DNA of 36,281 nucleotides from Candidatus Tenebribacter davisii (GCA_030765535.1 JAVCCH010000071.1:1-36281), one strand, 5' to 3'. Positions 16,546-25,956 are shown, counted from the first letter of the stretch. A program made the numbers and translations. Notes: generated by a model from the sequence alone, not told the origin.

Positions 16546-17634
16546 CTTTGGATTCTGTCCATGTCCAATTAAGTAATTAGTATAGAAATTTTTAATTTCT
16601 TCATTTGACAAACAGAAAAGATCCATCGGTGTTTTAATTTCATCAGGTAAATATCTAAAGTTAGCTTTAATGAATTTGTCTATGGTTGAGAACTCGCAAC
16701 CAATTTCATTACTTACATCTTTCATGATTTGCGTTTGACTAAATTTTGGTTTATTTTTATGTAGATCTGAACATTTAAATAATACTTCTAATTTAACAAC
16801 ATCGCTAATTCTTTTCTTCTGTAGACATGGAGGTGGAGTATAAAGATAGAAGAATTTTAGATTCTTAGAGTATGAATATGATGTTACAAACTGGATAATC
16901 AATTTATATAGAAATCTATCATTATCTTTTAATATAATGTTATTTTTTATTACAATTTTGTCTATCACGTCTTTATAAGAAGGAATAATATATTCATTCT
17001 CGATATAAGGCTGAATAACATCCAAAAAAAAATCTTCAACTTTCTCCTGATTCCAAATAGGTTTTTTTTGCATACTGCAATATCTTTGATGTTTCAAAGG
17101 ATCAAATTTTCTGCTTGTTGGTATATTCATTTCCTTTAAGTCATTATATGTTGGTAGATTATGTAAAAAAGTCTTATTTTTACTCCCATGATATTGTCTA
17201 ACATCATCATATAATAAGTAAGTTAGAACTATGAATTTTTCAGCATCTTCTTTGGTAAATGAGAAATGATCCATTATTAGTTTCCTCATTCTAAAGATAG
17301 GTCTTTCGACTACACAATCATGATGGTCAAGTTCTTGAAACTTTAACCATAATAGTTTAATATGAATATGATTAAGTTCTGATTTCTTTAAATTTGATGT
17401 AACTTCTGGTAAAGTTAATCCTTGGTTGATACGACCAGAACAAAAAAATAAGTAGAATTCTGCTCCTTCAGCAGCAACGATAGCAGTCATATTTTTATCA
17501 AATTTACTCTTAGTATATCTTCGTGAATATCTACTAGTTCTGACTATTTGCATGTTCTGTTTCAGGATATCTACAAACCATTGTTCTAACCAGGTGTCGA
17601 ATTTAGGTTTCAGGCATAGAAAATAATTCTTCAT
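16525..17634 (-). CDS. Hypothetical protein, island cargo
   Basis: This 369-residue protein is not recognised. It is Lys/Ile/Asn-rich, AT-rich at the DNA level, and has no signal peptide or membrane segment. A region near residues 300-330 (IMKDVSNEIGCEFSTIDKF) looks helix-turn-helix-like, so a DNA-binding role is possible but unproven. The N-terminal third has a hydrophobic patch (MTAIVAAEGAEFYLFFCSG). The start is supported by GGAG six bases upstream. It is transcribed divergently from the large serine recombinase with 170 bases between, a common arrangement for mobile-element regulators or cargo. Its last eight or so codons are antisense to the resolvase relic, so the native C-terminus has probably been replaced by readthrough across a junction. 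It could be an undescribed defence or maintenance gene. Confidence 0.65.
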   Translation of the reverse strand: MKNYFLCLKPKFDTWLEQWFVDILKQNMQIVRTSRYSRRYTKSKFDKNMTAIVAAEGAEFYLFFCSGRINQGLTLPEVTSNLKKSELNHIHIKLLWLKFQELDHHDCVVERPIFRMRKLIMDHFSFTKEDAEKFIVLTYLLYDDVRQYHGSKNKTFLHNLPTYNDLKEMNIPTSRKFDPLKHQRYCSMQKKPIWNQEKVEDFFLDVIQPYIENEYIIPSYKDVIDKIVIKNNIILKDNDRFLYKLIIQFVTSYSYSKNLKFFYLYTPPPCLQKKRISDVVKLEVLFKCSDLHKNKPKFSQTQIMKDVSNEIGCEFSTIDKFIKANFRYLPDEIKTPMDLFCLSNEEIKNFYTNYLIGHGQNPKNFDLHV

Positions 17635-17753
17635 AAATTACTCCAGCTTAATTTATTATAAAAATATATGTTCTATTTGATTACTTCATGTGATTTTTGG
17701 TCAAATACTTTATTATGTGTGATAAAAAATTTGAACCTAAGTTTAGGATATTC

Positions 17754-17783
17754 TGGACAAGATATTAATATGAATTATATTAT
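17754..17783 (+). promoter_or_regulatory. Candidate sigma-70 promoter for the serine recombinase
   Basis: TGGACA (17754-17759, 5/6 to TTGACA) and TATTAT (17778-17783, 5/6 to TATAAT) are separated by 18 bases. Transcription would start near 17790, immediately before the AAGGGG ribosome-binding site, giving a very short leader. The region is AT-rich, so a chance match is possible. Confidence 0.35.
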
Positions 17784-17804
17784 AAATAATTCAAGGGGCG
17801 TCAT

Positions 17805-19373
17805 ATGAAGGGACAAAAAAAGAACAAACCGCATGCAGTTATTTATGCACGTGTATCAACAAAAGAGCAAGAGCGGGAAGGTTATTCAATACCTGCTCAG
17901 TTAAAAATACTTAGGGAATATGCTCAACAAAATCACATTATAGTGCTCGATGAGTTTACAGATTCTGAGACAGGTGGCAAAGCTGGGAGAACAAATTTCA
18001 CGAAAATGATAGAGTATTTGTCAAAGGCAAGTTCAGGTAATTCTCAATGCTATGCTATCTTAGTTGAAAAAACTGATAGACTTTATCGGAATTTCAAGGA
18101 TTATGTACTTTTGGACGAATTAGATTTGGAGATTCACCTAGTGAAAGAAAATCAGATATTGTCTAAAGATTCCAGATCCAATGAGAAATTTATCCATGGA
18201 ATTAAAGTACTAATGGCTAAAAATTATATCGATAACTTATCTGAAGAAGTCAAGAAAGGAATGAGAGAAAAAGCTGAGCAAGGTATGTATCCTTCCAGGG
18301 CTCCTTTTGGATATATTAATGTCCGAGAAAATGATAAAAGTATAATAGTGCCCGATCCTGAGAATGCTCGTTATGTTCTGGAAATGTTTAAGATGTATTC
18401 AAGTGGAAATTACTCACTAAATGATCTTAAAACATACCTACAAAAGCAAAATGTCAGGCTCTTTAAATCTTCTACTAATGTAAATACAAGTGCGATCCAT
18501 AAGATTCTAAAGAACGACTTCTACATCGGAAAATTTGTATGGAATAATAAAGTATATATTGGTACATATGAACCAATAATTTCTAAGCACTTATTTGATG
18601 AAACCCAAAAAGCATTAAAAATGCGGGGTAGATCAAGTTCTAGGAAGAGCAAAAGAACTTATGTGTTCCAAGGCTTTGTGAAATGTGGAGAATGTGGCAG
18701 GTTGATGGTACCTGATTTTAAAAAGGACAAATATGTATATTACTTTTGTAAGGGTGGAACTTCAAAACAGGAGAGTTGTAGTAACAATGATTATGTAAGA
18801 GAAGAGGTCTTTGATGGATTGTTTAAAAAAATATTAAATAATCTATCTTTTAACGACGCCATTATCAGCTTAATTGTTAAAGCACTTAAAGAAAGCCATG
18901 TTGATGAAGAGAAATTTCACAAAGCAAGGCTAGAAAAACTGCACACAGAACTATCAAAAATCGATAAAAGATTATCCTTATTATATGAAGACAAGTTGGA
19001 CGGAGTTATATCTTTTGAGATGTATATGCAGAAACGTGAAGAATATACAAACAAAAAATTAGAGTTAAAGGCTCAAATCGATGAATCAGAACTGGCAAAC
19101 AATAATTATATAGATCAAGGCGTTCATTTGGTCGAACTTCTTGGAACTACTGCTGAATTGTACTCTTTGGGAAATGTTGAGCAAAAAAGAAAGATTATCA
19201 ATTTAATTGGGTCGAACTTTTCTTACGAAAATAGAAAGTTGGGCGTTCAGTATAGGCAACCTTTTGATCTTATTGCAAATATGAATGTTGACATTAAGAC
19301 AAAAAACGTCGCTAACTGCAATATTAGCGACGCTTTTCCACTTTGGTGGGCCCAAGAGGAATCGAACCTCTGA
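17805..19373 (+). CDS. Large serine recombinase (site-specific integrase)
   Basis: This 522-residue protein has the resolvase catalytic domain first (IYARVSTKEQ with Arg16 and Ser18; EKTDRLYR), then the Recombinase domain (about residues 165-275, ending YIGTYEPIISKHLFDE), a zinc-ribbon (CGECG ... YYFCKGG ... SC) and a coiled-coil region with many Lys/Glu. This is the architecture of phage/ICE-type integrases that insert or excise elements at specific att sites without needing long homology. The start has AAGGGG six bases upstream. The reading frame crosses the tRNA terminator hairpin and ends inside the antisense strand of tRNA-Met, so roughly the last 25 residues (ending WWAQEESNL) are host-derived. 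This suggests that the element end, and hence the attachment site, lies just before the terminator near 19290-19305. Whether it is still active is unknown; the catalytic core is intact. Confidence 0.9.
   Translation: MKGQKKNKPHAVIYARVSTKEQEREGYSIPAQLKILREYAQQNHIIVLDEFTDSETGGKAGRTNFTKMIEYLSKASSGNSQCYAILVEKTDRLYRNFKDYVLLDELDLEIHLVKENQILSKDSRSNEKFIHGIKVLMAKNYIDNLSEEVKKGMREKAEQGMYPSRAPFGYINVRENDKSIIVPDPENARYVLEMFKMYSSGNYSLNDLKTYLQKQNVRLFKSSTNVNTSAIHKILKNDFYIGKFVWNNKVYIGTYEPIISKHLFDETQKALKMRGRSSSRKSKRTYVFQGFVKCGECGRLMVPDFKKDKYVYYFCKGGTSKQESCSNNDYVREEVFDGLFKKILNNLSFNDAIISLIVKALKESHVDEEKFHKARLEKLHTELSKIDKRLSLLYEDKLDGVISFEMYMQKREEYTNKKLELKAQIDESELANNNYIDQGVHLVELLGTTAELYSLGNVEQKRKIINLIGSNFSYENRKLGVQYRQPFDLIANMNVDIKTKNVANCNISDAFPLWWAQEESNL
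19301..19332 (-). terminator. Rho-independent terminator of tRNA-Met
   Basis: A perfect 9-bp stem (CGTCGCTAA with TTAGCGACG) and 8-base loop, followed on the minus strand by six U. It lies 11 bases past the tRNA CCA end and within the recombinase reading frame. Confidence 0.85.
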
Positions 19374-19419
19374 CCGTCCGGTTATGAGCCGGAAGCTCTA
19401 CCAACTGAGCTATAGGCCC
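19344..19419 (-). tRNA. tRNA-Met (anticodon CAT; elongator Met or Ile2)
   Basis: The minus strand folds into a 76-nt cloverleaf: acceptor GGGCCTA/TGGGCCC (one G-U pair), D stem GCTC/GAGC, anticodon stem TCCGG/CCGGA with loop CTCATAA, T stem AGAGG/CCTCT with loop TTCGATT, discriminator A and an encoded CCA. CAT could be elongator methionine or lysidine-modified isoleucine; the first G-C pair is against initiator tRNA. Its 3' half is overlapped in antisense by the serine recombinase frame. Confidence 0.93.
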
Positions 19420-19489
19420 CACTTATTAAATTTAAGACTGTAAAAACAAATTTACCCGAATTTATGTCAAGAATTTCCTAAATCTCAAA

Positions 19490-21232
19490 TTATTTCACAT
19501 TAAAGTTCTCTATGAATTTCTCTAATACATGACTTCTGGTTGGATGACGTAGTTTTTTAAGAGCTTTATCCTCGATCTGACGAATCCTTTCACGTGTAAC
19601 ACTAAAAATATTCCCGACCTCTTCCAGTGTCCTGTGATATCCGTCATCTATACCAAAACGAAGTCTGATAACTCTCTCTTCACGTGATGTTAAAGTTCTT
19701 AAAACATCATCTACCTGTTTTTTTAGAAGAGTACGCTCAGCCATTCTTTCGGGAGATATAGTTGATTTATCTTCAATAAAATCACCAAGTAGGCTATCTT
19801 CATCTTCATGACCAATTGGATTATCTAATGATACCGGTTCTTTAGTTATTGCCAGAATGCTTTTGATCTTTTCTACAGGGAGATCAAGTTCAACTGCTAT
19901 TTCTTCTGGATGTGGCTCTCTACCCAGTTTCTGCAATAACTTTCTGCTAGCTCTTTTAACTTTGTTAATAGATTCTATCATGTGTACTGGAATTCTTATT
20001 GTCCTAGCCTGGTCTGCAATAGCCCGTGTTATCGCTTGTCGTATCCACCAGGTTGCATAAGTACTGAATTTGAATCCTTTGCGATAATCGTATTTTTCAA
20101 CTGCACGCATTAATCCGGTATTACCTTCCTGGATAAGATCTAGGAAATCCAAACCGCGATTGTTATAGCGTTTAGCAATACTAACTACCAGGCGTACATT
20201 GGCTTCGATCATATCGTTCTTGGATCTCTCTTTCATCTTTTCGCCACGTTCGATCTCATCTAAAAGATCAACCATTTCGTCAGCTGTCATACGAGTTTCA
20301 AGTTCCACGCGACGAATTTTTCTTCTGGCATTTTTTATCTTACGCAATGTTTCAATAAATACATCAGGTTCAATTTTTGTTTCTACAAAAACAAGATTGT
20401 AATCCTCTTCGGATTTATTGGCTTTTCTTCCGAATGTACATATTTCGTCTAAAGAATATTTTCTGATCTTAGATAGGTGTGTAATGCTTTTCTGGCTGTC
20501 TTTTATCCTGTCTACAAGACTACGAATACGATAAACCATTCTTTTCAGGAGTTTCTCATTATACTTTAATATACCAAAAATCTCTATAAGTTTAATTCTT
20601 TGCTTATCGATCATCTCCTGATCTAAAAGATGTTCATCTTCATCAATATCACTGCTATCTATCATCTCGCCAATTTTTTCAAATATTGCTTTTGTATCTC
20701 TTATAACCTGCTCAAATTCATTTACAAGATTTGCTTCCTGAGATTTATCCATCCAGGTTCCATACTCGATCTTAAATATCTGGTCTATCTTAACTCTTTT
20801 CTCCCGATAGCGATGTATAAAATTCTCCATTTCACGAAGAGTACTGCCGCTCTTAAAAATGTTTTTATTAATATGCTGTTGTCCACTTTCTATCTTCTTA
20901 GCTATTCTAACTTCACCTTCTCTATCCAGAAGTGGAACCCGACCCATTTCCCCCAGATACATTCGTACTGGATCGTCATAATATTTCCGATTTTGAAATT
21001 TCTTTGTTGCTCTTGTCTGTTTAAGTGAGATCTTCTTTTTTGTTACCTTTTTTTGTGTCTCATCAATAAGTTCAATTCCTTCTCCTACAAGATCGGAAAT
21101 GATTTGTTCGATCTTATCAAGAAAAATCGGATTATTCGGCAGAACTGCATTGATCTGCTTGAAAGTAAGTAAACTATTATTTTTCTTGCCGATTTGAATC
21201 AACTTTTTAATACACTCATTATAGCTAAGCAT
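19490..21232 (-). CDS. rpoD: RNA polymerase primary sigma factor
   Basis: This 580-residue sigma-70 has a short region 1.1-like N-terminus, region 1.2 ([16 protein letters not shown]), a non-conserved region, region 2 ([51 protein letters not shown]), region 3 ([13 protein letters not shown]) and region 4 with the C-terminal helix-turn-helix ([19 protein letters not shown]). It directs housekeeping promoter recognition. ATG 21232 has AGGAG five bases upstream and lies nine bases after the dnaG stop. Its place at the end of rpsU-yqeY-cvpA-mutS2-dnaG-rpoD is a version of the classical macromolecular-synthesis operon linking translation, primase and transcription initiation. Confidence 0.97.
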   Translation of the reverse strand: MLSYNECIKKLIQIGKKNNSLLTFKQINAVLPNNPIFLDKIEQIISDLVGEGIELIDETQKKVTKKKISLKQTRATKKFQNRKYYDDPVRMYLGEMGRVPLLDREGEVRIAKKIESGQQHINKNIFKSGSTLREMENFIHRYREKRVKIDQIFKIEYGTWMDKSQEANLVNEFEQVIRDTKAIFEKIGEMIDSSDIDEDEHLLDQEMIDKQRIKLIEIFGILKYNEKLLKRMVYRIRSLVDRIKDSQKSITHLSKIRKYSLDEICTFGRKANKSEEDYNLVFVETKIEPDVFIETLRKIKNARRKIRRVELETRMTADEMVDLLDEIERGEKMKERSKNDMIEANVRLVVSIAKRYNNRGLDFLDLIQEGNTGLMRAVEKYDYRKGFKFSTYATWWIRQAITRAIADQARTIRIPVHMIESINKVKRASRKLLQKLGREPHPEEIAVELDLPVEKIKSILAITKEPVSLDNPIGHEDEDSLLGDFIEDKSTISPERMAERTLLKKQVDDVLRTLTSREERVIRLRFGIDDGYHRTLEEVGNIFSVTRERIRQIEDKALKKLRHPTRSHVLEKFIENFNVK

Positions 21233-21241
21233 CTAGACTCC

Positions 21242-22951
21242 TTAGTACAAAGTTCTTCTTACCACTTTTTTATTTATTTTTAATATTTCTTTTTTTAATT
21301 CTTGCTTTTTGTTGAAAAGATCCATATTTTTGGGATCATTAAGAATTTTGGCATTTAACGCTGCCAGGTCAGAATGTAATTTTCTTGTCTTGAGGGCAAT
21401 TATAGCATCATCAATTGTTTGTACAGGAGGTTCCAGCATAGAAAGTTCTGTGAGTATATTCCTGATATTTTCTTTATCTATCTTGCTTATTAAAGCAGGA
21501 ATATTATCCATATTTTCTTTATGCTCCAATATAATTTTATAAATTTCCTTATACTTTTCAGTTAAAAAGTAACTCAAATCTATCTCTTGCGCAACTTTTT
21601 TGTAGAGTGATAGATTATTAAGAATTAATAATATAATATTTCTCTCTTCTCTAAATTGTTCCATTTGGGGAATTTCTGTAGTTTCGATCTCTTGTTTTCT
21701 TGATCTTCTTTTTTTTCTTATCTTGGAAGCAACTGCATGTCCTGATAATCCAAATGTTTCAGCAATATCCTGGCTCAGGAGCTCCTGAGCAACTTCATCT
21801 TCCATGTCATTAAGAATATCAAACAGAACCGAAAGCTTACCTTTTTTATCTACATCGATAACATTATCATCAAGTAAAAATTGAGCTATGGGCTTTGCAT
21901 TTTCAATAAGTTCCTGCATTTTTTCTACGCCATTATTTCTAATGAAACTATCAGGATCATCTGTTTTGGGAAATCCAACGATCTTAACGTTACATCCCTT
22001 TCCGAGAATTTTCCCTGCTGCACGAACTGCCGCTTTTCTTCCGGAACTGTCTCCATCATAAAGCATGTAAATATTTTCAGAGAACCTGCTTAACAAACTA
22101 ATTTGAGAGTCAGTAAGAGAAGTGCCCAGAGAAGCCACACTATTTGTAAAACCATTTTCATAAAGTCGTAAGAAATCGGTATAACCTTCACAAATTAGAG
22201 CATTATCTTTTTTTGAAATTGTATATTTCGTCTCAAAAAGCCCGTATAATTCATTCCCTTTGGTGTAAATATCCGTTGTTGGAGAGTTTACGTATTTCCC
22301 GCCAGATTGCTCATCATGTAGTTTTCTCCCGCCAAAAGCGACAACCTTCCCAGCAGATGAATGTATCGGGAACATTATCCTCTCACGGAAAAGGTCATTA
22401 TTATTTGATGTGAATAATCCTGTTGATGCTAAGATCTTTTCATTTATATTATTTTTCAGCAGATAGTTGTGTAATCCTCCAAAGGAGTTTAGAGCAAAAC
22501 CTAACCTGAATTTTTTTATTGTGTTATCTGAAATACTTCTTTCTGCCAAGTACTCCAATGCACTGCTTCCATGTTCTATCAGATTTTTATGAAAAAACAG
22601 TGCTGTAAGCTCATTGATCTTGTAGATTAAGTCACGTTTGGAATCCTTACCTTTATTTTGCAGCGTTTGTTTAATGGTGATCCCTGCACGTGAAGCAAGT
22701 TTCCGCAATGCTTCAGGGAATGATATTTTTTCGAATTCCTGTACAAATGTTATTACATTTCCGCCCTTTCCACAACCAAAACATTTATAGATCTGTTTTT
22801 TAGGACTGACAACAAAAGAAGCTGTTTTTTCATCATGGAACGGACAGCGTGCCTTGAAGTTACTACCCGTTTTTTTTAGAGGAATATAGCTGCTGATGAC
22901 ATCAATAATATCATTTCTTTCAATAATTTCATCGATAGAATATTGATCCAT
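21242..22951 (-). CDS. dnaG: DNA primase
   Basis: This 569-residue protein starts with the CHC2 zinc-binding domain (Cys36, His39, Cys57, Cys60 in RCPFHD and KCFGCGKGG), followed by the primase core (GLFTSNNNDLFRERIMFPIH) and the TOPRIM domain with the EGYTD glutamate and the YDGDSSGRKA acidic motif, then a helical DnaB-interacting-type C-terminus. It makes RNA primers at the replication fork. The start has AGGAG upstream and lies nine bases from the mutS2 stop; the stop lies nine bases before rpoD. Confidence 0.97.
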   Translation of the reverse strand: MDQYSIDEIIERNDIIDVISSYIPLKKTGSNFKARCPFHDEKTASFVVSPKKQIYKCFGCGKGGNVITFVQEFEKISFPEALRKLASRAGITIKQTLQNKGKDSKRDLIYKINELTALFFHKNLIEHGSSALEYLAERSISDNTIKKFRLGFALNSFGGLHNYLLKNNINEKILASTGLFTSNNNDLFRERIMFPIHSSAGKVVAFGGRKLHDEQSGGKYVNSPTTDIYTKGNELYGLFETKYTISKKDNALICEGYTDFLRLYENGFTNSVASLGTSLTDSQISLLSRFSENIYMLYDGDSSGRKAAVRAAGKILGKGCNVKIVGFPKTDDPDSFIRNNGVEKMQELIENAKPIAQFLLDDNVIDVDKKGKLSVLFDILNDMEDEVAQELLSQDIAETFGLSGHAVASKIRKKRRSRKQEIETTEIPQMEQFREERNIILLILNNLSLYKKVAQEIDLSYFLTEKYKEIYKIILEHKENMDNIPALISKIDKENIRNILTELSMLEPPVQTIDDAIIALKTRKLHSDLAALNAKILNDPKNMDLFNKKQELKKEILKINKKVVRRTLY

Positions 22952-22960
22952 ATTTCTCCT

Positions 22961-25306
22961 CTAATCCTTGAGCTTCACGACTGTAACGCCACTTCCACCT
23001 GCTTCTGGCGGTGGTGAGTAAAATTCTTCAGTATCTTTGTTTGAGCGCAGATAATTCCTGATTTTTGCCCTTAAGGCTCCAGTGCCTTTTCCATGAACAA
23101 TGCGTATCATTGGAAGTCCACTAACAACTGCATTATCAATGAATATCTCAATTTGCGGTAAAGCCTCTTCGAAACGATATCCTAGAAGTTTCAATTCAAA
23201 TTTAGCATCATTTTTGGTAACATTAATGTGTTTACTGATTTTTGATTTTTTTACTTTTTTTTCAGTTACCAGATAAAGTCGGTCTGAAGTTGTATTGAGT
23301 ATTATCCCGTCCATATCAACTTTGATGTTTTTCCCGGAGATCTCAGTAATTTCCCCTTCTATTTCCATCTCTTTCAGCCAGACTTTCATTCCTATCTCAG
23401 GTTTATTAACTGGATTAGACGAAATTTCTGATAATTTCTCCTCTTCTTCACTCAGATCACGATTGAGCTTAGTAATTTTTTTTAGTGATCTTTCAAATTT
23501 ATCTTTTTTCTCTTTTTTATTAGATGTCTTTATATCTTTAATTTCCATGTTTAACTCTTTTTGCATGGAAGTAAGAAATTCTCTGGCATCGTGCAGGGAT
23601 TTCTTCTTTATCTCTTTTTTGTCTTTCTTCAAAGATTCTATCTGTTCCTGTCGTTCAGATATCTTCTGATTTAAAAGAGCAGTTTTCAATTCAAATTGGT
23701 ATAGTTGTCTTGAAAGAGACTTTTTCTCTTCAGACATTTTCTTTATCAATTCAGTTAATTCTACATTCTGTTTTCCGGTTAAGTCTTTTGCTCTTTCAAT
23801 GAGATCTTCCTGTAATCCTAACCTGGAAGCAACTTCAATAGCAAAACTATTTCCCGGTAATCCAAGTTTAAAATGATATGTTGGAATATGTTTTTCCGGA
23901 TCAAATTGCATTGCTGCATTTATACATTTTTCATGTTTCTCTGCGAAGATCTTGAGTGATGTATAATGTGTACTGATAAGGCCTACCGCATTATTTTCTG
24001 CTAAAGTTTCTAAAATTGCCTGAGCTAAGGCTGATCCCTGTTCAGGATCTGTTGCTGCACCAATTTCATCTATGAGAACCAGTATTTTTGAATCGGTATT
24101 TTCTATCATTTCTCTGATATTTTTAATATGGGAAGAGAACGTACTCAAGGAATTTTCCAACGACTGGCTATCACCAATATCAGCATAAACAGAAGCAAAT
24201 GAGCCGATTACACTATGAGGATCAGCTGGTATTGGTAAACCGGATTTTGCCATTAACGTTAATAATCCCACAGTTTTTAGAGTAACTGTTTTCCCGCCTG
24301 TATTAGGTCCTGATACTAGCAAAAGATTAAAATCATACCCAAGTTCCAGATCAAACGGAATAACATCTTCATACTTGTCAAAAGTTAGGATTAGAAGCGG
24401 ATGTCGGGCATTCTTTAAATTAATTTGAGGATCTTCAGAGAAAATTGGTTTTGCTGCTTTCAGCCTATTTGCTAAACGAGCAGAAGCAAAGAAAAAATCC
24501 AATTCCTGTAGATATGTTATTTCTTTTATTAATACATCTTTATGTTCCAGGATCATCTCCGTATATTCTTTAAATATACGAAATATTTCCTGTTTTTCTT
24601 CGCTGGATACAAGTTCGAGATCATTATTCAATCCAACTATTTCTTGCGGTTCCATATAAATTGAAGATTTACTGGATGACCTACCATGAACTATACCTGG
24701 AACAAATGTTACTGCTCCATCTTTTATAGGAATCACATATCTTCCGTCTCTTTGTGTAACTATATTATCGTGCATAAATTTGCTGGTTGAAAGAGATTCG
24801 ACTTTTTTATTAAGAGTAGATACCAGATTCTTTCTAACTCGTTTCTTTTTCCTTCTTATTGATGCTAAAGCATTAGATGCATTATCTTTAACTTCACCAT
24901 CATTTTCAAATATCTGGTTAAATCTGATCTCTATATCATCAAGTGAAATAATTCTATTAATGAATTTCAAATACTGAGGATGATCTTGCAATTCCTCTCT
25001 ATATTTTGAGATAAGGTTGGCAGAAATAACATTGAAAAATATTTTCTGAAATTCTTCGAAGTTATAAGTTTGATGTTTTTGTTTTGTCACAAGCTCTGTA
25101 ATATCGGAAATATTTTCAAAATTATATGAAATACCTTTTCTAATTAATATCTGAATTTCCGAAGTAAGATCAAGACTATGCGTGATATCTGCAATTTTCT
25201 GCTTTGGTTGCAGATCTAATGCCATTTTACTACCAAGCAGGGAATGACATTCTTGCGCCAGATAGTCTTTTATCTTATTGTATTCAAGTTGATTATGTGA
25301 ATTCAT
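22961..25306 (-). CDS. mutS2: MutS2 ATPase with Smr-like C-terminal domain
   Basis: This 781-residue protein has the MutS core and clamp, a Walker A (SGPNTGGKTVT, about residue 335), a Walker B (LVLIDEIGAATDP, about residue 410), a long Lys/Glu-rich coiled coil, and a C-terminal Smr domain (about residues 705-779) with HGKGTGALR. MutS2 proteins act on branched DNA or on collided ribosomes; the Smr domain is the nuclease-like part. The usual LDLRG motif opening the Smr domain reads LKLLG here, so the Asp and Arg linked to nuclease activity are missing. The start codon directly follows the cvpA stop (TAA-ATG), indicating tight translational coupling. Confidence 0.94.
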   Translation of the reverse strand: MNSHNQLEYNKIKDYLAQECHSLLGSKMALDLQPKQKIADITHSLDLTSEIQILIRKGISYNFENISDITELVTKQKHQTYNFEEFQKIFFNVISANLISKYREELQDHPQYLKFINRIISLDDIEIRFNQIFENDGEVKDNASNALASIRRKKKRVRKNLVSTLNKKVESLSTSKFMHDNIVTQRDGRYVIPIKDGAVTFVPGIVHGRSSSKSSIYMEPQEIVGLNNDLELVSSEEKQEIFRIFKEYTEMILEHKDVLIKEITYLQELDFFFASARLANRLKAAKPIFSEDPQINLKNARHPLLILTFDKYEDVIPFDLELGYDFNLLLVSGPNTGGKTVTLKTVGLLTLMAKSGLPIPADPHSVIGSFASVYADIGDSQSLENSLSTFSSHIKNIREMIENTDSKILVLIDEIGAATDPEQGSALAQAILETLAENNAVGLISTHYTSLKIFAEKHEKCINAAMQFDPEKHIPTYHFKLGLPGNSFAIEVASRLGLQEDLIERAKDLTGKQNVELTELIKKMSEEKKSLSRQLYQFELKTALLNQKISERQEQIESLKKDKKEIKKKSLHDAREFLTSMQKELNMEIKDIKTSNKKEKKDKFERSLKKITKLNRDLSEEEEKLSEISSNPVNKPEIGMKVWLKEMEIEGEITEISGKNIKVDMDGIILNTTSDRLYLVTEKKVKKSKISKHINVTKNDAKFELKLLGYRFEEALPQIEIFIDNAVVSGLPMIRIVHGKGTGALRAKIRNYLRSNKDTEEFYSPPPEAGGSGVTVVKLKD

Positions 25307-25867
25307 TTATTCTGTTATCTTGTCCTTAACCTGTTTTTCGAGCTCATCTGTTTTTTCATTAATATCCTTTCCCACACTTTGAATTCTTTCCTTTATGCCA
25401 GGATATTTCAACTCAACTTTATCTGTTATACTGCGAACATTATCCGCAATCACTGAGGAAGAAGTAAACTTAGTGATCTGTTTTTCAAACGGCAATAAAT
25501 TCAATAGTAATAATATTATGGCAATTATTAAAGTCCCATTGAATACACCGAAAAGTGCACCCAATACTCTATCTAACCATTTCAGGCGAAGGAATTCAAT
25601 TATCATGTGCAAAATTTTAATAGTTATTTTTGCGATCAGTGTTATTGCCAGAGCTATAAGTATGTAAGAACATAAAATCGCCAGAAATTCACTGAAGCCA
25701 AGTTTGACAATAAGTAAACCCTTTACGATATGACCTGATTTAGCAATAAATAAAACGATCACAATTAAACTTAATAGACTGATAATACTGTTAATAAATC
25801 CTTTTTTGAGCCCATAGAATAATAAAACTAAAAGAAAAATTCCGAGAATAATATCTAAGACATTCAT
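25307..25867 (-). CDS. cvpA: CvpA family membrane protein
   Basis: This 186-residue protein has four hydrophobic segments in the first 130 residues (starting MNVLDIILGIFLLVLLFYGLK) and a charged C-terminal tail (DKVELKYPGIKERI), the CvpA layout. The role is poorly defined in general, with links to envelope stress and colicin V export. The frame opens at GTG 25873, but the ATG at 25867 is preferred because GAGG lies six bases before it. Its stop abuts the mutS2 ATG. A terminator-like hairpin sits just upstream, between it and yqeY. Confidence 0.85.
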   Translation of the reverse strand: MNVLDIILGIFLLVLLFYGLKKGFINSIISLLSLIVIVLFIAKSGHIVKGLLIVKLGFSEFLAILCSYILIALAITLIAKITIKILHMIIEFLRLKWLDRVLGALFGVFNGTLIIAIILLLLNLLPFEKQITKFTSSSVIADNVRSITDKVELKYPGIKERIQSVGKDINEKTDELEKQVKDKITE

Positions 25868-25898
25868 TATCACCTCATTAAAATATCAATTTTCAGAT

Positions 25899-25925
25899 AA
25901 AAAAGGGGAGATAAGTTATCTCCCC
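25899..25925 (-). terminator. Terminator or attenuator between yqeY and cvpA
   Basis: An 8-bp stem (GGGGAGAT with ATCTCCCC) and 5-base loop, followed on the minus strand by six U. It would separate rpsU-yqeY from cvpA-mutS2-dnaG-rpoD, or attenuate readthrough into them. Confidence 0.75.
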
Positions 25926-25956
25926 CACAAATAATTCTAACTTTTATGATTACTTA

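Noticed and set aside
17731-17748. CCTAAGTTTAGG near-palindrome upstream of the recombinase as a possible att site
   Set aside because: Arms are only five bases, there is no second copy, and element ends seem to lie elsewhere.
19441-19470. TTGACA on the minus strand upstream of tRNA-Met as its -35 box
   Set aside because: No acceptable -10 at 16-18 bases spacing; the nearest (TACAGT) is 23 bases away.
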